From a virus, in the IMG/VR virus record IMGVR_UViG_3300042691_037353, positions 1-20,709 of that record: a stretch of DNA of 20,709 bases; one strand, 5' to 3'. Each line of letters begins with the position of its first letter. The stretch's first letter is position 1. The translations under genes and the position numbers were made by a program. The notes under the pieces are model-generated. The model worked only from the letters and a program-made list of their open reading frames with translations. It searched no databases and had not been told where the DNA came from. Positions 5,893 through 13,545 of this stretch are shown here, piece after piece.

Positions 5893-7844
5893 TATGCTAT
5901 CCCCAAATTTCTCAACGCGATCTCTCGCAAGGTATCATGAATTTTGCCAAGTTGCTTCACTTGCTCTTGGTCGTACTTGACGGTCGAACCCACGGCCGCA
6001 CCGAAGCCCGAAAATGTTCCGATGTTCTCGGCCTTGCTGGTTGCTGACTCGCCGAACCCGAAGCCCTCATAACCTGGCATTGAAAGCGAAAGCGGCCCAA
6101 CGCCTGCCGGATTCCCATCGCCCGATTTGCCCTTTGTGGCTTTGGCCGCGGCGAGCGCTTTGTTGTAAGCTTCCATGGCCTTGGATACTCTTTCGGCCGC
6201 GGCATCGCCTTTGCGCTGGCCCTCAACTGCGTTCGTGCTTCTGTCAACCTCGCGATTGTTTTTGAGATCATCAACAGCTTTCTTGCGGCCTGCTTCGATG
6301 GAACTTTTGCTTTCCGTATCGTTTGCCATGGCCGCGGCATCGGCCGCAAAAAGCTCCTCGGCCATCTTGGCTTGGGATCCCTTGGAAGCAATCCCCGTAA
6401 ACTCGGCGAGGCCTGCGAGTTCGTATTGAAGGCCAAACCAAGCTTTTCTGAGGGAGGAAGAAACATCGATCCCCAATGTCTTGATTCCTGCGAACGCGTT
6501 TTCCCACGCAATCCAAAACGCGTAAGCGGCCTCGATTCCCAGAAGCGCCATATTGTTTGTCAACTCGCCCCAACCGGCTTGGAATGTTCCAACCAAAGAA
6601 TCCCATCCCAAATCAAATGTGGCCAACACTAGATCAAACGCGGCCCCTAGCTCGCCATTGCTTACGGCTGTCGCGATCGCCGACAGATTTTCGATTGCAC
6701 CCCCTGCGAATGATCGGAACCCACTAGCAACCCAATCTAGGAACGCTCTAAAATTCTCGCCCAAAGAACCTAAAGCCCCGGTGGCACTCGATGCGATAAA
6801 CCGGAACACCTGGCCGCCAATGTTCGCAAGCGTTCCGAAGTTGCGATAAACAACGCGGGCCGCGGCTCCGGCCGCAAGCAACGCCGATCCAAAGAACGCG
6901 GCGAGTGGCACCAACGGAGCAAGCAAACTAAGCCCCCCGGCGAGCAACGCAACACCGGCCGCGGCCGCAAACCCCGCCGAGGCGATCGGAACAATGGTCC
7001 CAATCAAATCCCGGTTTGCTTCAATCCACTGGCCTATCGGGCTGATGATTTTTATCGCTGTTCCGAGTAGCTTCGTGACCTGTGGTGTCAACGCGGCCCC
7101 AAGCTTTTTCGATAGGCCCGAGGCCGCCAAGCTTACGGTATCCAGCAAATCCCCAAGCTCGGCCGCGGCGCTCGCATCCTCGGCGCTCATGACTAGCCCG
7201 AGTTCCTTAGCCTTGGCCGTGAGTTCATCGAAAGAAGCGGCCCCCGCGTTTATCATCGGCAACAACGCAATAGCACCTTTCCCAAACACCTTCATGGCCA
7301 TGGCGGCTTTGATGGCCGGATCCCCAATCTGGCCGAGGGCCGCGGAAAGCATTCTAAAGCGGCCGAATTGATCGGCCTGGCGTAATGCTCGGAGGCTCAA
7401 CCCGAGTTTTTGGATAGCCTCGGTCGCCTCCTCGGATCCACTTGCGGCCGCAAATAAAAAGTTGCTCATCCCCTTGGCCGCAACGCCAACATCCTGAAGC
7501 GTGGCATCGTTCATTTGAGCAACGAACTGCAGCGCCGAAAGTTGTTCGGCCGCTATTCCGGTCCGTTGGCTCATATCATCGATGGCGCTCCCGGCATCGG
7601 CGAAGCTTTTCGTAAACCCGAGTATTGAAAATCCACTGATGGCCGAAGTAATCGCCTGAAGCCCGCCCTGGATTCCGATTCCGCCCGCTAGAAAGCCCGC
7701 GGCCCCAACCGCGGACAATTTACTGATCGATCCGGCCCACTTGCTAGCGGCCCCAAGAGAGCGCTTGAGGCCTGCATAGAATTTTGCGTCACGCGTGGAT
7801 AGCTCAACGTATCCGCCCCCCGATCTGATGTCTGCTCGGCTCAT
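5892..7844 (-). CDS. tail tape measure protein
   Basis: A 650-residue, Ala- and Gly-rich, mainly helical protein that sets tail length and is thought to line the tail tube. It begins with a typical tape measure N-terminus (YVELSTRDAKFYAGLKRSLGA), followed by hydrophobic glycine-rich segments near residues 45-75 and 285-330 that may insert into membranes during DNA injection. Charged, helical sequence around residues 485-570 is likely coiled coil. The length predicts a short tail, perhaps near 100 nm by the usual 0.15 nm per residue rule. The ATG overlaps the stop of the chaperone extension as ATGA. This is the longest tail gene and follows a G/GT pair, the standard siphovirus order. Confidence 0.9.
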   Translation of the reverse strand: MSRADIRSGGGYVELSTRDAKFYAGLKRSLGAASKWAGSISKLSAVGAAGFLAGGIGIQGGLQAITSAISGFSILGFTKSFADAGSAIDDMSQRTGIAAEQLSALQFVAQMNDATLQDVGVAAKGMSNFLFAAASGSEEATEAIQKLGLSLRALRQADQFGRFRMLSAALGQIGDPAIKAAMAMKVFGKGAIALLPMINAGAASFDELTAKAKELGLVMSAEDASAAAELGDLLDTVSLAASGLSKKLGAALTPQVTKLLGTAIKIISPIGQWIEANRDLIGTIVPIASAGFAAAAGVALLAGGLSLLAPLVPLAAFFGSALLAAGAAARVVYRNFGTLANIGGQVFRFIASSATGALGSLGENFRAFLDWVASGFRSFAGGAIENLSAIATAVSNGELGAAFDLVLATFDLGWDSLVGTFQAGWGELTNNMALLGIEAAYAFWIAWENAFAGIKTLGIDVSSSLRKAWFGLQYELAGLAEFTGIASKGSQAKMAEELFAADAAAMANDTESKSSIEAGRKKAVDDLKNNREVDRSTNAVEGQRKGDAAAERVSKAMEAYNKALAAAKATKGKSGDGNPAGVGPLSLSMPGYEGFGFGESATSKAENIGTFSGFGAAVGSTVKYDQEQVKQLGKIHDTLREIALRNLGIA

Positions 7845-8197
7845 CTTAGGTAAACTCCGTGAAGGGCTTCTATCGCTAGGCTGGCTTCGATCTTGGCGGG
7901 CTTGGCCGCTTGCTCGCCTGGCATGAACTGCGAAGGGGTAAAACTATGGCCGCCCCAATTGAGCACCGTCCCAAGCCCCGCGCAAACCCTCGCCGCAATT
8001 AAGCAATCCGCCTCAAAGCGGCCTAGGGCCATTAGGTCAAGCTGTCGGTAGGTGAAGGGCTTGGGGTCGATTCCGATCCTTCCGGCAAGCTTCCAGATTG
8101 TTTCAATCTGGCCCCGGCCGCTTCGATCTGGGCTTTTGTGTGGTCTGCTATCTTCGCGGCCAAATTCGCTACCAACTCCTTCCGGCCGCTTGGGGAA
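7841..8197 (-). CDS. tail assembly chaperone C-terminal extension (T part of G-T frameshift product)
   Basis: This frame lies -1 relative to the upstream chaperone (8032-8463), overlaps its 3' end and ends at the tape measure start as ATGA. The downstream part, IETIWKLAGRIGIDPKPFTYRQLDLMALGR, follows the pattern of tail-chaperone T domains (GIDP..FTYRQLD). No good start with a ribosome-binding site precedes it. It is therefore most likely made as a G-T fusion by programmed -1 frameshifting, as in lambda. A possible slip site is the six-T run at 8196-8201 (codons GTT TTT TCC), though this is not a canonical heptamer in phase. Placing the start at 8197 assumes slippage there. Sequence between the slip and the T domain is Arg-rich and may not be under selection in this frame. 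Confidence 0.6.
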   Translation of the reverse strand, partial: FPKRPEGVGSEFGREDSRPHKSPDRSGRGQIETIWKLAGRIGIDPKPFTYRQLDLMALGRFEADCLIAARVCAGLGTVLNWGGHSFTPSQFMPGEQAAKPAKIEASLAIEALHGVYLR

Positions 8198-8463
8198 AAA
8201 ACCTCGATAGCCCGCCATAGCTCGGCCTGGGCCGCCTCGATAGTATCCCCGTCGAACCCATCGCAAAAATTCCAAAAATCGATGTCTCTGGCTGAAGCCT
8301 TGCCGAGTATCCAACAAACTCCCAGAAATGCCTTGGGGCTTGCTAGTAACTCTATAACGGCCTCTATGTCAGATAGGTCGATTCCCTCGGCCTCTTGAAC
8401 ATCAAACAACTGAGCGCAAGTGAAAGAGAAATCCCATACTCTGCTTTTGCGGTCGGTAAACAT
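8032..8463 (-). CDS. tail assembly chaperone (G-like)
   Basis: A 143-residue acidic, helical protein starting MFTDRKSRVWDFSFTCAQLF. Its ATG overlaps the tail tube gene stop as TAATG. Residues about 25-105 (IDLSDIEAVIELLASPKAFL and onward) follow the compact helical pattern of siphovirus tail chaperones, which bind the tape measure and deliver tube subunits during tail assembly. The C-terminal Ser/Pro/Glu-rich end (GSLPEGSESTPSPSPTDSLT) looks unstructured. Position between the tube protein and tape measure, with a second frame running past its stop, is the standard arrangement. Confidence 0.75.
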   Translation of the reverse strand: MFTDRKSRVWDFSFTCAQLFDVQEAEGIDLSDIEAVIELLASPKAFLGVCWILGKASARDIDFWNFCDGFDGDTIEAAQAELWRAIEVFSPSGRKELVANLAAKIADHTKAQIEAAGARLKQSGSLPEGSESTPSPSPTDSLT

Positions 8464-8951
8464 TAGGTGGCAACCGTCCCTGTAAACGCCTTCGGCTCCT
8501 CGCCCGCAATGAAGTAACCTACGGCCATGGTGAATTTCACCATTTGCCCGTCTGCAAGTTGCTGGCCTAGCTCCCAATCGGAAATATTGAAGTGTGCTCG
8601 CATCCCCTTGGAAGCAACACCCCCGGCCGGTGTTATCAACGGCCCGTCAAGAATGACACAATCGAGAAACTTCCTCGGAGTAATGGCCGCTAGGAAAAAC
8701 TCGTTTAGGTCCGCGTTACCCTTTTCGTAAAGGGCTTCCACTTCGATCGGCAAATCCTTGATTGAATTCATTTGAGAACCCCAACCCTTGCCCCGCCTCA
8801 TCCCGATGTCTGCGGTTTGGCTCGTTACCTTAAGGGCCATATTCTTGACTGTATCAATTTCGTCCCAAGTAGGCGTTGCGTATGGCGTGCTCGTTGCTGT
8901 ATTCAAAAGCAAAACGCCTTCAAAGCCTAGTAGAATGTTTCGCGAACTCAT
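8463..8951 (-). CDS. major tail tube protein
   Basis: A 162-residue protein that should polymerise into the tail tube. The N-terminus (MSSRNILLGFEGVLLLNTAT) and C-terminus (WELGQQLADGQMVKFTMAVG, then YFIAGEEPKAFTGTVAT) follow the beta-sandwich pattern of siphovirus tube proteins, including a conserved central region (MRRGKGWGSQMNSIKDLPIEVE). The length fits the family. Its ATG overlaps the preceding stop as ATGA, and the chaperone follows as TAATG. It is the only tube candidate in the window and sits at the expected position. Confidence 0.8.
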   Translation of the reverse strand: MSSRNILLGFEGVLLLNTATSTPYATPTWDEIDTVKNMALKVTSQTADIGMRRGKGWGSQMNSIKDLPIEVEALYEKGNADLNEFFLAAITPRKFLDCVILDGPLITPAGGVASKGMRAHFNISDWELGQQLADGQMVKFTMAVGYFIAGEEPKAFTGTVAT

Positions 8952-9325
8952 TTGAATCGGTATCCTTCCGGCATTCGTGGCAATGCCTTTTCTAGTGCTG
9001 GCTTCATGGTCGGCCGTGAATCGTAAAGCGTTCCCCGAAATCTTCCCCCGGCTTCCATGACGCCGAGGATAGGCCCAACAATCGAAGCTCTCGCCCCGAT
9101 GATGGCCGTATGTTCGTTTCTGACTTCAAAGGCCAAAGCATTCTTTATGCGGCCCGTCTGTGTGTGCGGCGGCTGCCCGGCTGGGCTTGGAGTTTTGCGG
9201 CGCTTGATCGAACGCCTGGCGGTAGTTCGAATGAATCCGGCCGCCTGGTAAATGCCCTTGAAGGCCGCTTGTTTTTTGGCCTTATCCAATGGCCGGAAGT
9301 TTAATTGCATGGATGCTCGAATCAT
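8948..9325 (-). CDS. HK97 gp10-like head-tail / tail completion protein
   Basis: A 125-residue basic protein. The sequence FIRTTARRSIKRRKTPSPAG and PPHTQTGRIKNALAFEVRN is typical of HK97 gp10-like minor tail proteins, in which TG.L/I.N.. marks the central strand, and the C-terminus (GRFRGTLYDSRPTMKPALEKALPRMP) has the usual RPFM.PAL-type helix. The ATG at 9325 overlaps the previous stop as ATGA; the frame is open for 32 codons upstream, but these lie inside the preceding gene. It acts at the head-tail joint or as tail terminator, consistent with its neighbours. Confidence 0.8.
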   Translation of the reverse strand: MIRASMQLNFRPLDKAKKQAAFKGIYQAAGFIRTTARRSIKRRKTPSPAGQPPHTQTGRIKNALAFEVRNEHTAIIGARASIVGPILGVMEAGGRFRGTLYDSRPTMKPALEKALPRMPEGYRFK

Positions 9326-9753
9326 AACGCGGGCCACTCCATCGCCTCGACCATAACCAGCGTTGACGTAATCCCGTTTTGCTCGAACTCCTCGGGGTCG
9401 GTTTGCACTTCGATAGCGCATTTCGTAATTCTCAACGGGCTACAAACCGTTTCGCAATACTCGGCCGCCCGTTCTACAAACTCAACAAACTGATCCGAAG
9501 TTGCGAACCTGGCACCATTGCACAAACACCGCAGCACAACGGCCGTTTTGTAGGTCCGTTGAAATACGTTGCGGGCCACTCGCTCCGAGGTCATCCCGGC
9601 TTTCATGGCAACACCCATCGGAACGCCAAGTAGCAAATCCTCAATTTGCATTTGCGGATTGTCCGCAACTTTTACCCATCCTTCATTGGTCGGCGATACT
9701 GCGTTGAAAATTCTGGCAACGCCTTCTTGAATGTCCTGGGCTCTGGATGTCAT
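9322..9753 (-). CDS. head-tail connector / tail completion protein
   Basis: A 143-residue protein starting MTSRAQDIQEGVARIFNAVS. The ATG at 9753 overlaps the preceding stop as ATGA; the open frame continues upstream inside the neighbouring gene but has no better start. Residue pattern and the position between the neck protein and a gp10-like protein suggest a neck or tail-terminator protein. The segment CAIEVQTDPEEFEQNGITST is beta-like. Cysteines at CLCNG and CETVC could matter, but no function can be assigned from motifs alone. Confidence 0.7.
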   Translation of the reverse strand: MTSRAQDIQEGVARIFNAVSPTNEGWVKVADNPQMQIEDLLLGVPMGVAMKAGMTSERVARNVFQRTYKTAVVLRCLCNGARFATSDQFVEFVERAAEYCETVCSPLRITKCAIEVQTDPEEFEQNGITSTLVMVEAMEWPAL

Positions 9754-10838
9754 TTGGTCACGTACACTCTCAAGAGTTTTGCCCTGCGGTCGGAGGCTGT
9801 AAAGCAATCCTCCCCTCTGGGTCGAACCGTCCAAACCCCTTCGGCCGAAAATTGATCGCCTGCTTTTGGCTCCCTTGGGAGATCGGCGCGGACGACCATC
9901 AAATCCCGTTTCGTGAACGCAAGCCTGGCACCGTCTACGCGTTTAACCTCTCGATCCTGGCGGCCCCACCATGCGCGACATTGGCCAACGCTCCCCGAAA
10001 ATGTATAGCCAATCAATTCGGCGTTGGCCTCGATGATATCCGACATATCGTCAAGGTCATCGTTAGAAACTGCGATCGCTATCGACTGTAGCGTAGCGTT
10101 GGCCAACGTATGCGTTACCGTTCCGCTCGGGCCGTTGGCAATGTTGCCCGCGCTGGCGAGTGTAGCACCGTTTAAGCTTACAAACAACGTCCCGATCGGA
10201 TCGTTGTTGACCACGTTTCCCGCGCTGGCAAGTGTAGCATTGGCCAAGCTCTGCGTTAACGTTCCGCTCGGGCCGTTCGCGATGCTGCCCGCGCTGGCAA
10301 GCGTAGCGTTGGCCAAGGTCCGCGTTAGCGTTCCGATCGGGCTGGTCGCAACGCTGCCCGCGCTGGCAAGCGTAGCGTTGGCCAAGGTCCGCGTTAGCGT
10401 TCCGATCGGGCCGCTCGCAATACTGCCCGCGCTGGCAACCGTAGCGTTGGCCAAGGTCCGCGTTAGCGTTCCGCTCGGGCCGCTCGCAATACTGCCCGCG
10501 CTGGCAACCGTAGCGTTGTCCAACGTCCGCGTTAGCGTTCCGATCGGGCCGGTCGCAATACTGCCCGCGCTGGCAACCGTAGCGTTGTCCAACGTCCGCG
10601 TTAGCGTTCCGGTCACTCCTCCAACTGAATCCACAGCGACTAGCGTCGCATTTGCCAAGGTCCGCGTTATCGTTCCCGTCACTGCGATTGGCGGGCTTGG
10701 CGGGCCGAAAAGCATTTCGGATTGAATCGATGGATACTTGCAAACCCCGCAATGGTTGAGATTTTGCACGGTCGAACTTAAACCGCGTAAGTGCGGCCTG
10801 GTAAGTCCGAGTCCGAGGAGTCTCAAATTTGCGTACAT
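9750..10838 (-). CDS. neck-region protein with nine 23-residue repeats
   Basis: A 362-residue protein. Residues 53-256 comprise nine tandem repeats of about 23 residues, consensus (I/S)GTLTRTLANATLASAGSIA.GP. Their beta-strand pattern resembles repeat segments I recall from phage and bacterial surface proteins (TL.DATL.AAGTV type). The C-terminal part, residues 258-362, has no repeats; ELIGYTFSGSVGQCRAWWGR and DLMVVRADLPREPKAGDQF suit a small beta-barrel head-tail joining protein. The likely design is a connector domain carrying a repeat arm. Its ATG overlaps the preceding stop as TAATG, and its own stop overlaps the next start. The repeat DNA (69 bp unit) keeps all frames open, so the other long frames across it are not genes. 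Confidence 0.75.
   Translation of the reverse strand: MYANLRLLGLGLTRPHLRGLSSTVQNLNHCGVCKYPSIQSEMLFGPPSPPIAVTGTITRTLANATLVAVDSVGGVTGTLTRTLDNATVASAGSIATGPIGTLTRTLDNATVASAGSIASGPSGTLTRTLANATVASAGSIASGPIGTLTRTLANATLASAGSVATSPIGTLTRTLANATLASAGSIANGPSGTLTQSLANATLASAGNVVNNDPIGTLFVSLNGATLASAGNIANGPSGTVTHTLANATLQSIAIAVSNDDLDDMSDIIEANAELIGYTFSGSVGQCRAWWGRQDREVKRVDGARLAFTKRDLMVVRADLPREPKAGDQFSAEGVWTVRPRGEDCFTASDRRAKLLRVYVTK
10071..10682 (-). repeat. array of nine ~69-bp tandem repeats
   Basis: Nine direct repeats encode the repeat domain of the neck protein. Units are 69 bp apart, except the outermost first interval (66 bp) and one of 72 bp, all multiples of three. Central units are nearly identical while the outer ones are diverged, as expected if the array grew by internal duplication. 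The recurring core on the plus strand is GTAGCGTTG(G/T)CCAA.GT. Confidence 0.9.
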
Positions 10839-11674
10839 TAGGCGTCGGGATCCATGTGCGCGACTTCAATCAACACGTCTGGAGTTCCAGAACTTGTACT
10901 ATCCGCACGGCATACCATCACGATGGCCGAGTTGCCGTAAAGCTCGGGCAAGCCCGTATAGTCTGGCCCGTAGAGCGAGGACAAACCGCCCTGTGTGCGA
11001 AAGCTTCCTAGTCTTCTGGCTGCCAACACGGAAACGCTGCCCGCAGCGCTAGCCACGCCGTTGACGTTGTATCCTGTGATTTCTTGAACGCCTCTATCGC
11101 CCGCCGCTAGCGGGCAACGGATCCATCGATTGACGGTAATCTGTTGCGTTGATACGTTGCCAGTGTTGCCCGCGTTTCCGTCTTGGTCAAGATAATCAAT
11201 CGAGCAAGTATGCACGTGATTGGAAAGCGCGGAACTTGCTTGAATAAACAACTCTACGCGTGACCAATCGCGCGTTGCACCGTCCGCCAAAAACGGAACG
11301 CGGCCACTGAAACTAGGTCGGCTTGTTAGGGCAACGGTCGTTGTCCCGCTCGTTGGGATCGTCGTTTGGCCCGCCATGAACAATACGTCATAGAGATCGA
11401 GCGACATAGCAACGCTGCCGTTTATCGCAACCCTCGACAAATACAGCTTGTCGGTCCCCAAGGGATTATCAAGCACCGGGTACCCTGTTGCGTCGGTATC
11501 GACTGGAACGATACCGGTTGTCGTGTTGCCTGGGTTTAGACTCCCCGCGGCCGGAACGCCTGCGCGGTCGAATAGAGTAAACGGAAGGCCCGCAACGGTC
11601 GTAAGAACGTTCGTTTTTGTGAGGGGAAGAACCTGTTTATAGGCCCCGATGAGTTTATCGAGTGTTAGCGGCAT
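10838..11674 (-). CDS. phage structural protein, head-associated family
   Basis: A 278-residue protein. The pattern LTTVAGLPFTLFDRAGVPAAG, then NTTTGIVPVDTDATGYPVL, SVAMSLDLYDVLF and C-terminal ADSTSSGTPDVLIEVAHM matches a phage family I recall, usually encoded next to the small protein seen here at 11677-12096. It is beta-rich and lacks a signal peptide. The usual annotation is hypothetical; a capsid-surface or neck location is inferred from its place between the decoration and connector genes. It starts two bases after the preceding stop. Confidence 0.7.
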   Translation of the reverse strand: MPLTLDKLIGAYKQVLPLTKTNVLTTVAGLPFTLFDRAGVPAAGSLNPGNTTTGIVPVDTDATGYPVLDNPLGTDKLYLSRVAINGSVAMSLDLYDVLFMAGQTTIPTSGTTTVALTSRPSFSGRVPFLADGATRDWSRVELFIQASSALSNHVHTCSIDYLDQDGNAGNTGNVSTQQITVNRWIRCPLAAGDRGVQEITGYNVNGVASAAGSVSVLAARRLGSFRTQGGLSSLYGPDYTGLPELYGNSAIVMVCRADSTSSGTPDVLIEVAHMDPDA

Positions 11675-11676
11675 CG

Positions 11677-12096
11677 TTACGCGTTACCGTCTGTCAGGGT
11701 AAAGGTAGTAATTGACACGGATTGTCCGGCGGTCAAACTAACCGAAGTAAGCTCCATATCACCACCCCCGCTTGTTGCTGTTACGGTACCCTGCAAAAAG
11801 CACGTTGTACCGTCCTTGGTCGCTTGGGAGTTGAACATCCTAAAATGGGCCGCGGTCCCCGTAGCGTCGGCGCTGAGATCCTGCCAACTGCCCGCTAGAA
11901 GCTTTTGACCGCCTGTCGCTGCCGCCATCCAATCGGCTGGCAAATTTATAGTCGCAAGTACGGATCCCGCATTTGCTGCGGCGCAATTAGCGGGAACAGC
12001 GCCCGAACGAATCTCCATAGAGCAACTTGTACCGTTCACGCTCTCGATCGCATCTAGCCTACCGTTCCGCGTGGCAACGTTGAATTGAATCGCCAT
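11677..12096 (-). CDS. small beta-rich virion-associated protein
   Basis: A 139-residue protein beginning MAIQFNVATRNGRLDAIESV, a start I recognise from a recurrent phage family near the capsid genes. Further family-like segments are SGAVPANCAAANAGSVLATI, LPADWMAAATGG and GTAAHFRMFNSQATKDGTTC. It has a beta-sandwich pattern and no transmembrane segment. The ATG at 12096 lies two bases after the preceding stop, with GGAAAC upstream. The frame stays open 13 codons further upstream within the previous gene, but that region lacks a ribosome-binding site. It probably decorates the capsid or neck together with the next gene. Confidence 0.75.
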   Translation of the reverse strand: MAIQFNVATRNGRLDAIESVNGTSCSMEIRSGAVPANCAAANAGSVLATINLPADWMAAATGGQKLLAGSWQDLSADATGTAAHFRMFNSQATKDGTTCFLQGTVTATSGGGDMELTSVSLTAGQSVSITTFTLTDGNA

Positions 12097-12097
12097 T

Positions 12098-13432
12098 TTA
12101 GTTTCCTTTTTTGTTGATGATGGCAATAAGTTCAAGGACCAAGCGAATGATTTCGGCCCAGTTATATTTGGTTTCGCCTACGCCCGTTTCTGCTTGTTTG
12201 CGAAGGAATTCAATCAACTCCTTTTCTTGCTCTGTGAGTTCAAAACAATCGGGCTCTGGCTGTTTCGGATTCGCCCAAATCGGCATTTGCTCCATTGAGG
12301 AATTAGCAATCGATGCAATGACGTTATCGGTAACGGGCCGCACCGATCCCGATTGCACTTCTTGAACGAATGGCAATAAACCGAAAACGCCCTCTTCTAA
12401 GAAAGGCCCGCTCATTTCCTTGAGGCCCTCGGGCCGCATGTCGGCGAGCAACACGTTGCGCGTGGTCGCGACTTGCCATAGCTTGCTTGTTTTCTGCCCG
12501 GCGCATCGGCCGTTTATACTCCATGTCAAAAGCGCGATTTGCTGACCGGCTGAATTGTAGATTGCGGATCCACTTTGCCCCCCGATCGCATCGGGAAGGC
12601 CTGTCATCAAACCATCACCATAGTTGCGAGGGTCGCCAAACTGCTTGAGCACCTGCGGCCATACGCAACGCGGGCTACCTGTCGTTGCATACGGGGGGCT
12701 TGCTGGCTCCGTTTTCAGAAGAGGCATATAGCGCTCGCTCTTGAGGTTTGGACATAGGGCAATCGCGAAATCAACCATTCTTGTGCTGGAGTATCCAGCA
12801 AACACCAAGCGGCCCTGAGTCCGTTTTTGAACTCCGCCCACGACGGCATCGATGTTGACAACCTTTCCGAGTTGCGTTCCCCACACATGGGCATTGCTCA
12901 AAACGTAGGCGCCCGTCTCATCGAATCCGCAAATTGTCCCACTCCCGCAACTATTCCCAACCATGCATCGAACGTGCGGGGTATCGGCAACGATAACGTT
13001 GGCCTCAACTGGTATACACTGTCCGTCCGCACAATCTTGGCCAAGTGCAACGCCAAGCATGAACAACAATAGAAAAGTTGCTCTGACAAGTACGGCCGTT
13101 GCTGCGGCGAGATACGCTCCAACGCATTGGCCGAACTTTGGGTTTGCTCCACTGTTGGAAGTGAGGACTAAATCCCCGTCCGGCTCAACGAAGATATCCT
13201 GCATATCCACTAGATTGGAACCTGGCACAAAAGCGCATTCGTAAATCCGTCCATGCGTTGCATCAAGGGATCCGGGCGTATTGGCTGGTATGTCGCTCGT
13301 AGCAACTCCCTTTATCCTGTTTTGACCCGCCCCCACGTTTAGAACGACGATAACCCCCGCGCCTAAGTCCGCGCTTGGCGTATGGTCGATTCTGCTACCC
13401 TCTTGAAACGATCGGCAAATTGTATTTGGCAT
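12098..13432 (-). CDS. capsid decoration (DUF2190-like) domain fused to exported trypsin-like serine protease
   Basis: A 444-residue protein. Residues 1-118 follow the DUF2190 pattern of capsid decoration proteins (GAGVIVVLNVGAGQNRIKGVA, GARANPKFGQ-like end), whose final strand normally closes the protein. Here the frame runs on without a stop into a signal-peptide-like segment (Arg117, then FLLLFMLGVALG, cleavage possible before QDCADGQC). A chymotrypsin-fold protease follows, with His182 in LSNAHVWG, Asp221 in MVDFAIAL and Ser287 in GGQSGSA, so the triad is intact. The C-terminal part (about 395-444) is charged and helical, ending in a hydrophobic LVLELIAIIN. AGAGG lies 7 bases before the ATG. 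No good internal start is visible near the junction, though TTG and ATG codons 122-125 exist. The protein may be cleaved or the protease may also be made separately. Confidence 0.8.
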   Translation of the reverse strand: MPNTICRSFQEGSRIDHTPSADLGAGVIVVLNVGAGQNRIKGVATSDIPANTPGSLDATHGRIYECAFVPGSNLVDMQDIFVEPDGDLVLTSNSGANPKFGQCVGAYLAAATAVLVRATFLLLFMLGVALGQDCADGQCIPVEANVIVADTPHVRCMVGNSCGSGTICGFDETGAYVLSNAHVWGTQLGKVVNIDAVVGGVQKRTQGRLVFAGYSSTRMVDFAIALCPNLKSERYMPLLKTEPASPPYATTGSPRCVWPQVLKQFGDPRNYGDGLMTGLPDAIGGQSGSAIYNSAGQQIALLTWSINGRCAGQKTSKLWQVATTRNVLLADMRPEGLKEMSGPFLEEGVFGLLPFVQEVQSGSVRPVTDNVIASIANSSMEQMPIWANPKQPEPDCFELTEQEKELIEFLRKQAETGVGETKYNWAEIIRLVLELIAIINKKGN

Positions 13433-13468
13433 TTCTAACCTCTAAATCATAAAGTGTTTTGGAAAGAG

Positions 13469-13503
13469 GCCTCGGGGTTTGCACGTTCCACAAACCCCGA
13501 GGC
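13469..13503 (-). terminator. hairpin after the capsid gene, likely terminator or attenuator
   Basis: GCCTCGGGGTTTG and its exact complement form a 13-bp stem with a 9-base loop, about 45 bases after the capsid stop on the minus strand. The following CTCTTTCC is only weakly T-rich, so it may be an imperfect terminator that lowers expression of downstream genes relative to capsid, or a processing and stability structure. Confidence 0.6.
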
Positions 13504-13545
13504 ACAACTTAACGGATCCCTCTCAACCCGCTAAGAATTTGGGGA

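Noticed and set aside
8198-8317. The N-terminal part of the frame ending at 7841 as an independent gene start
   Set aside because: It is Arg- and Gly-rich shadow coding of the overlapping chaperone, with no ribosome-binding site.
10024-10869. Long open frames on both strands across the repeat array, including a plus-strand frame of 233 codons
   Set aside because: The repeat spacing is a multiple of three, so any frame without a stop in one unit stays open through all. They are shadows of the repeat-bearing neck gene.
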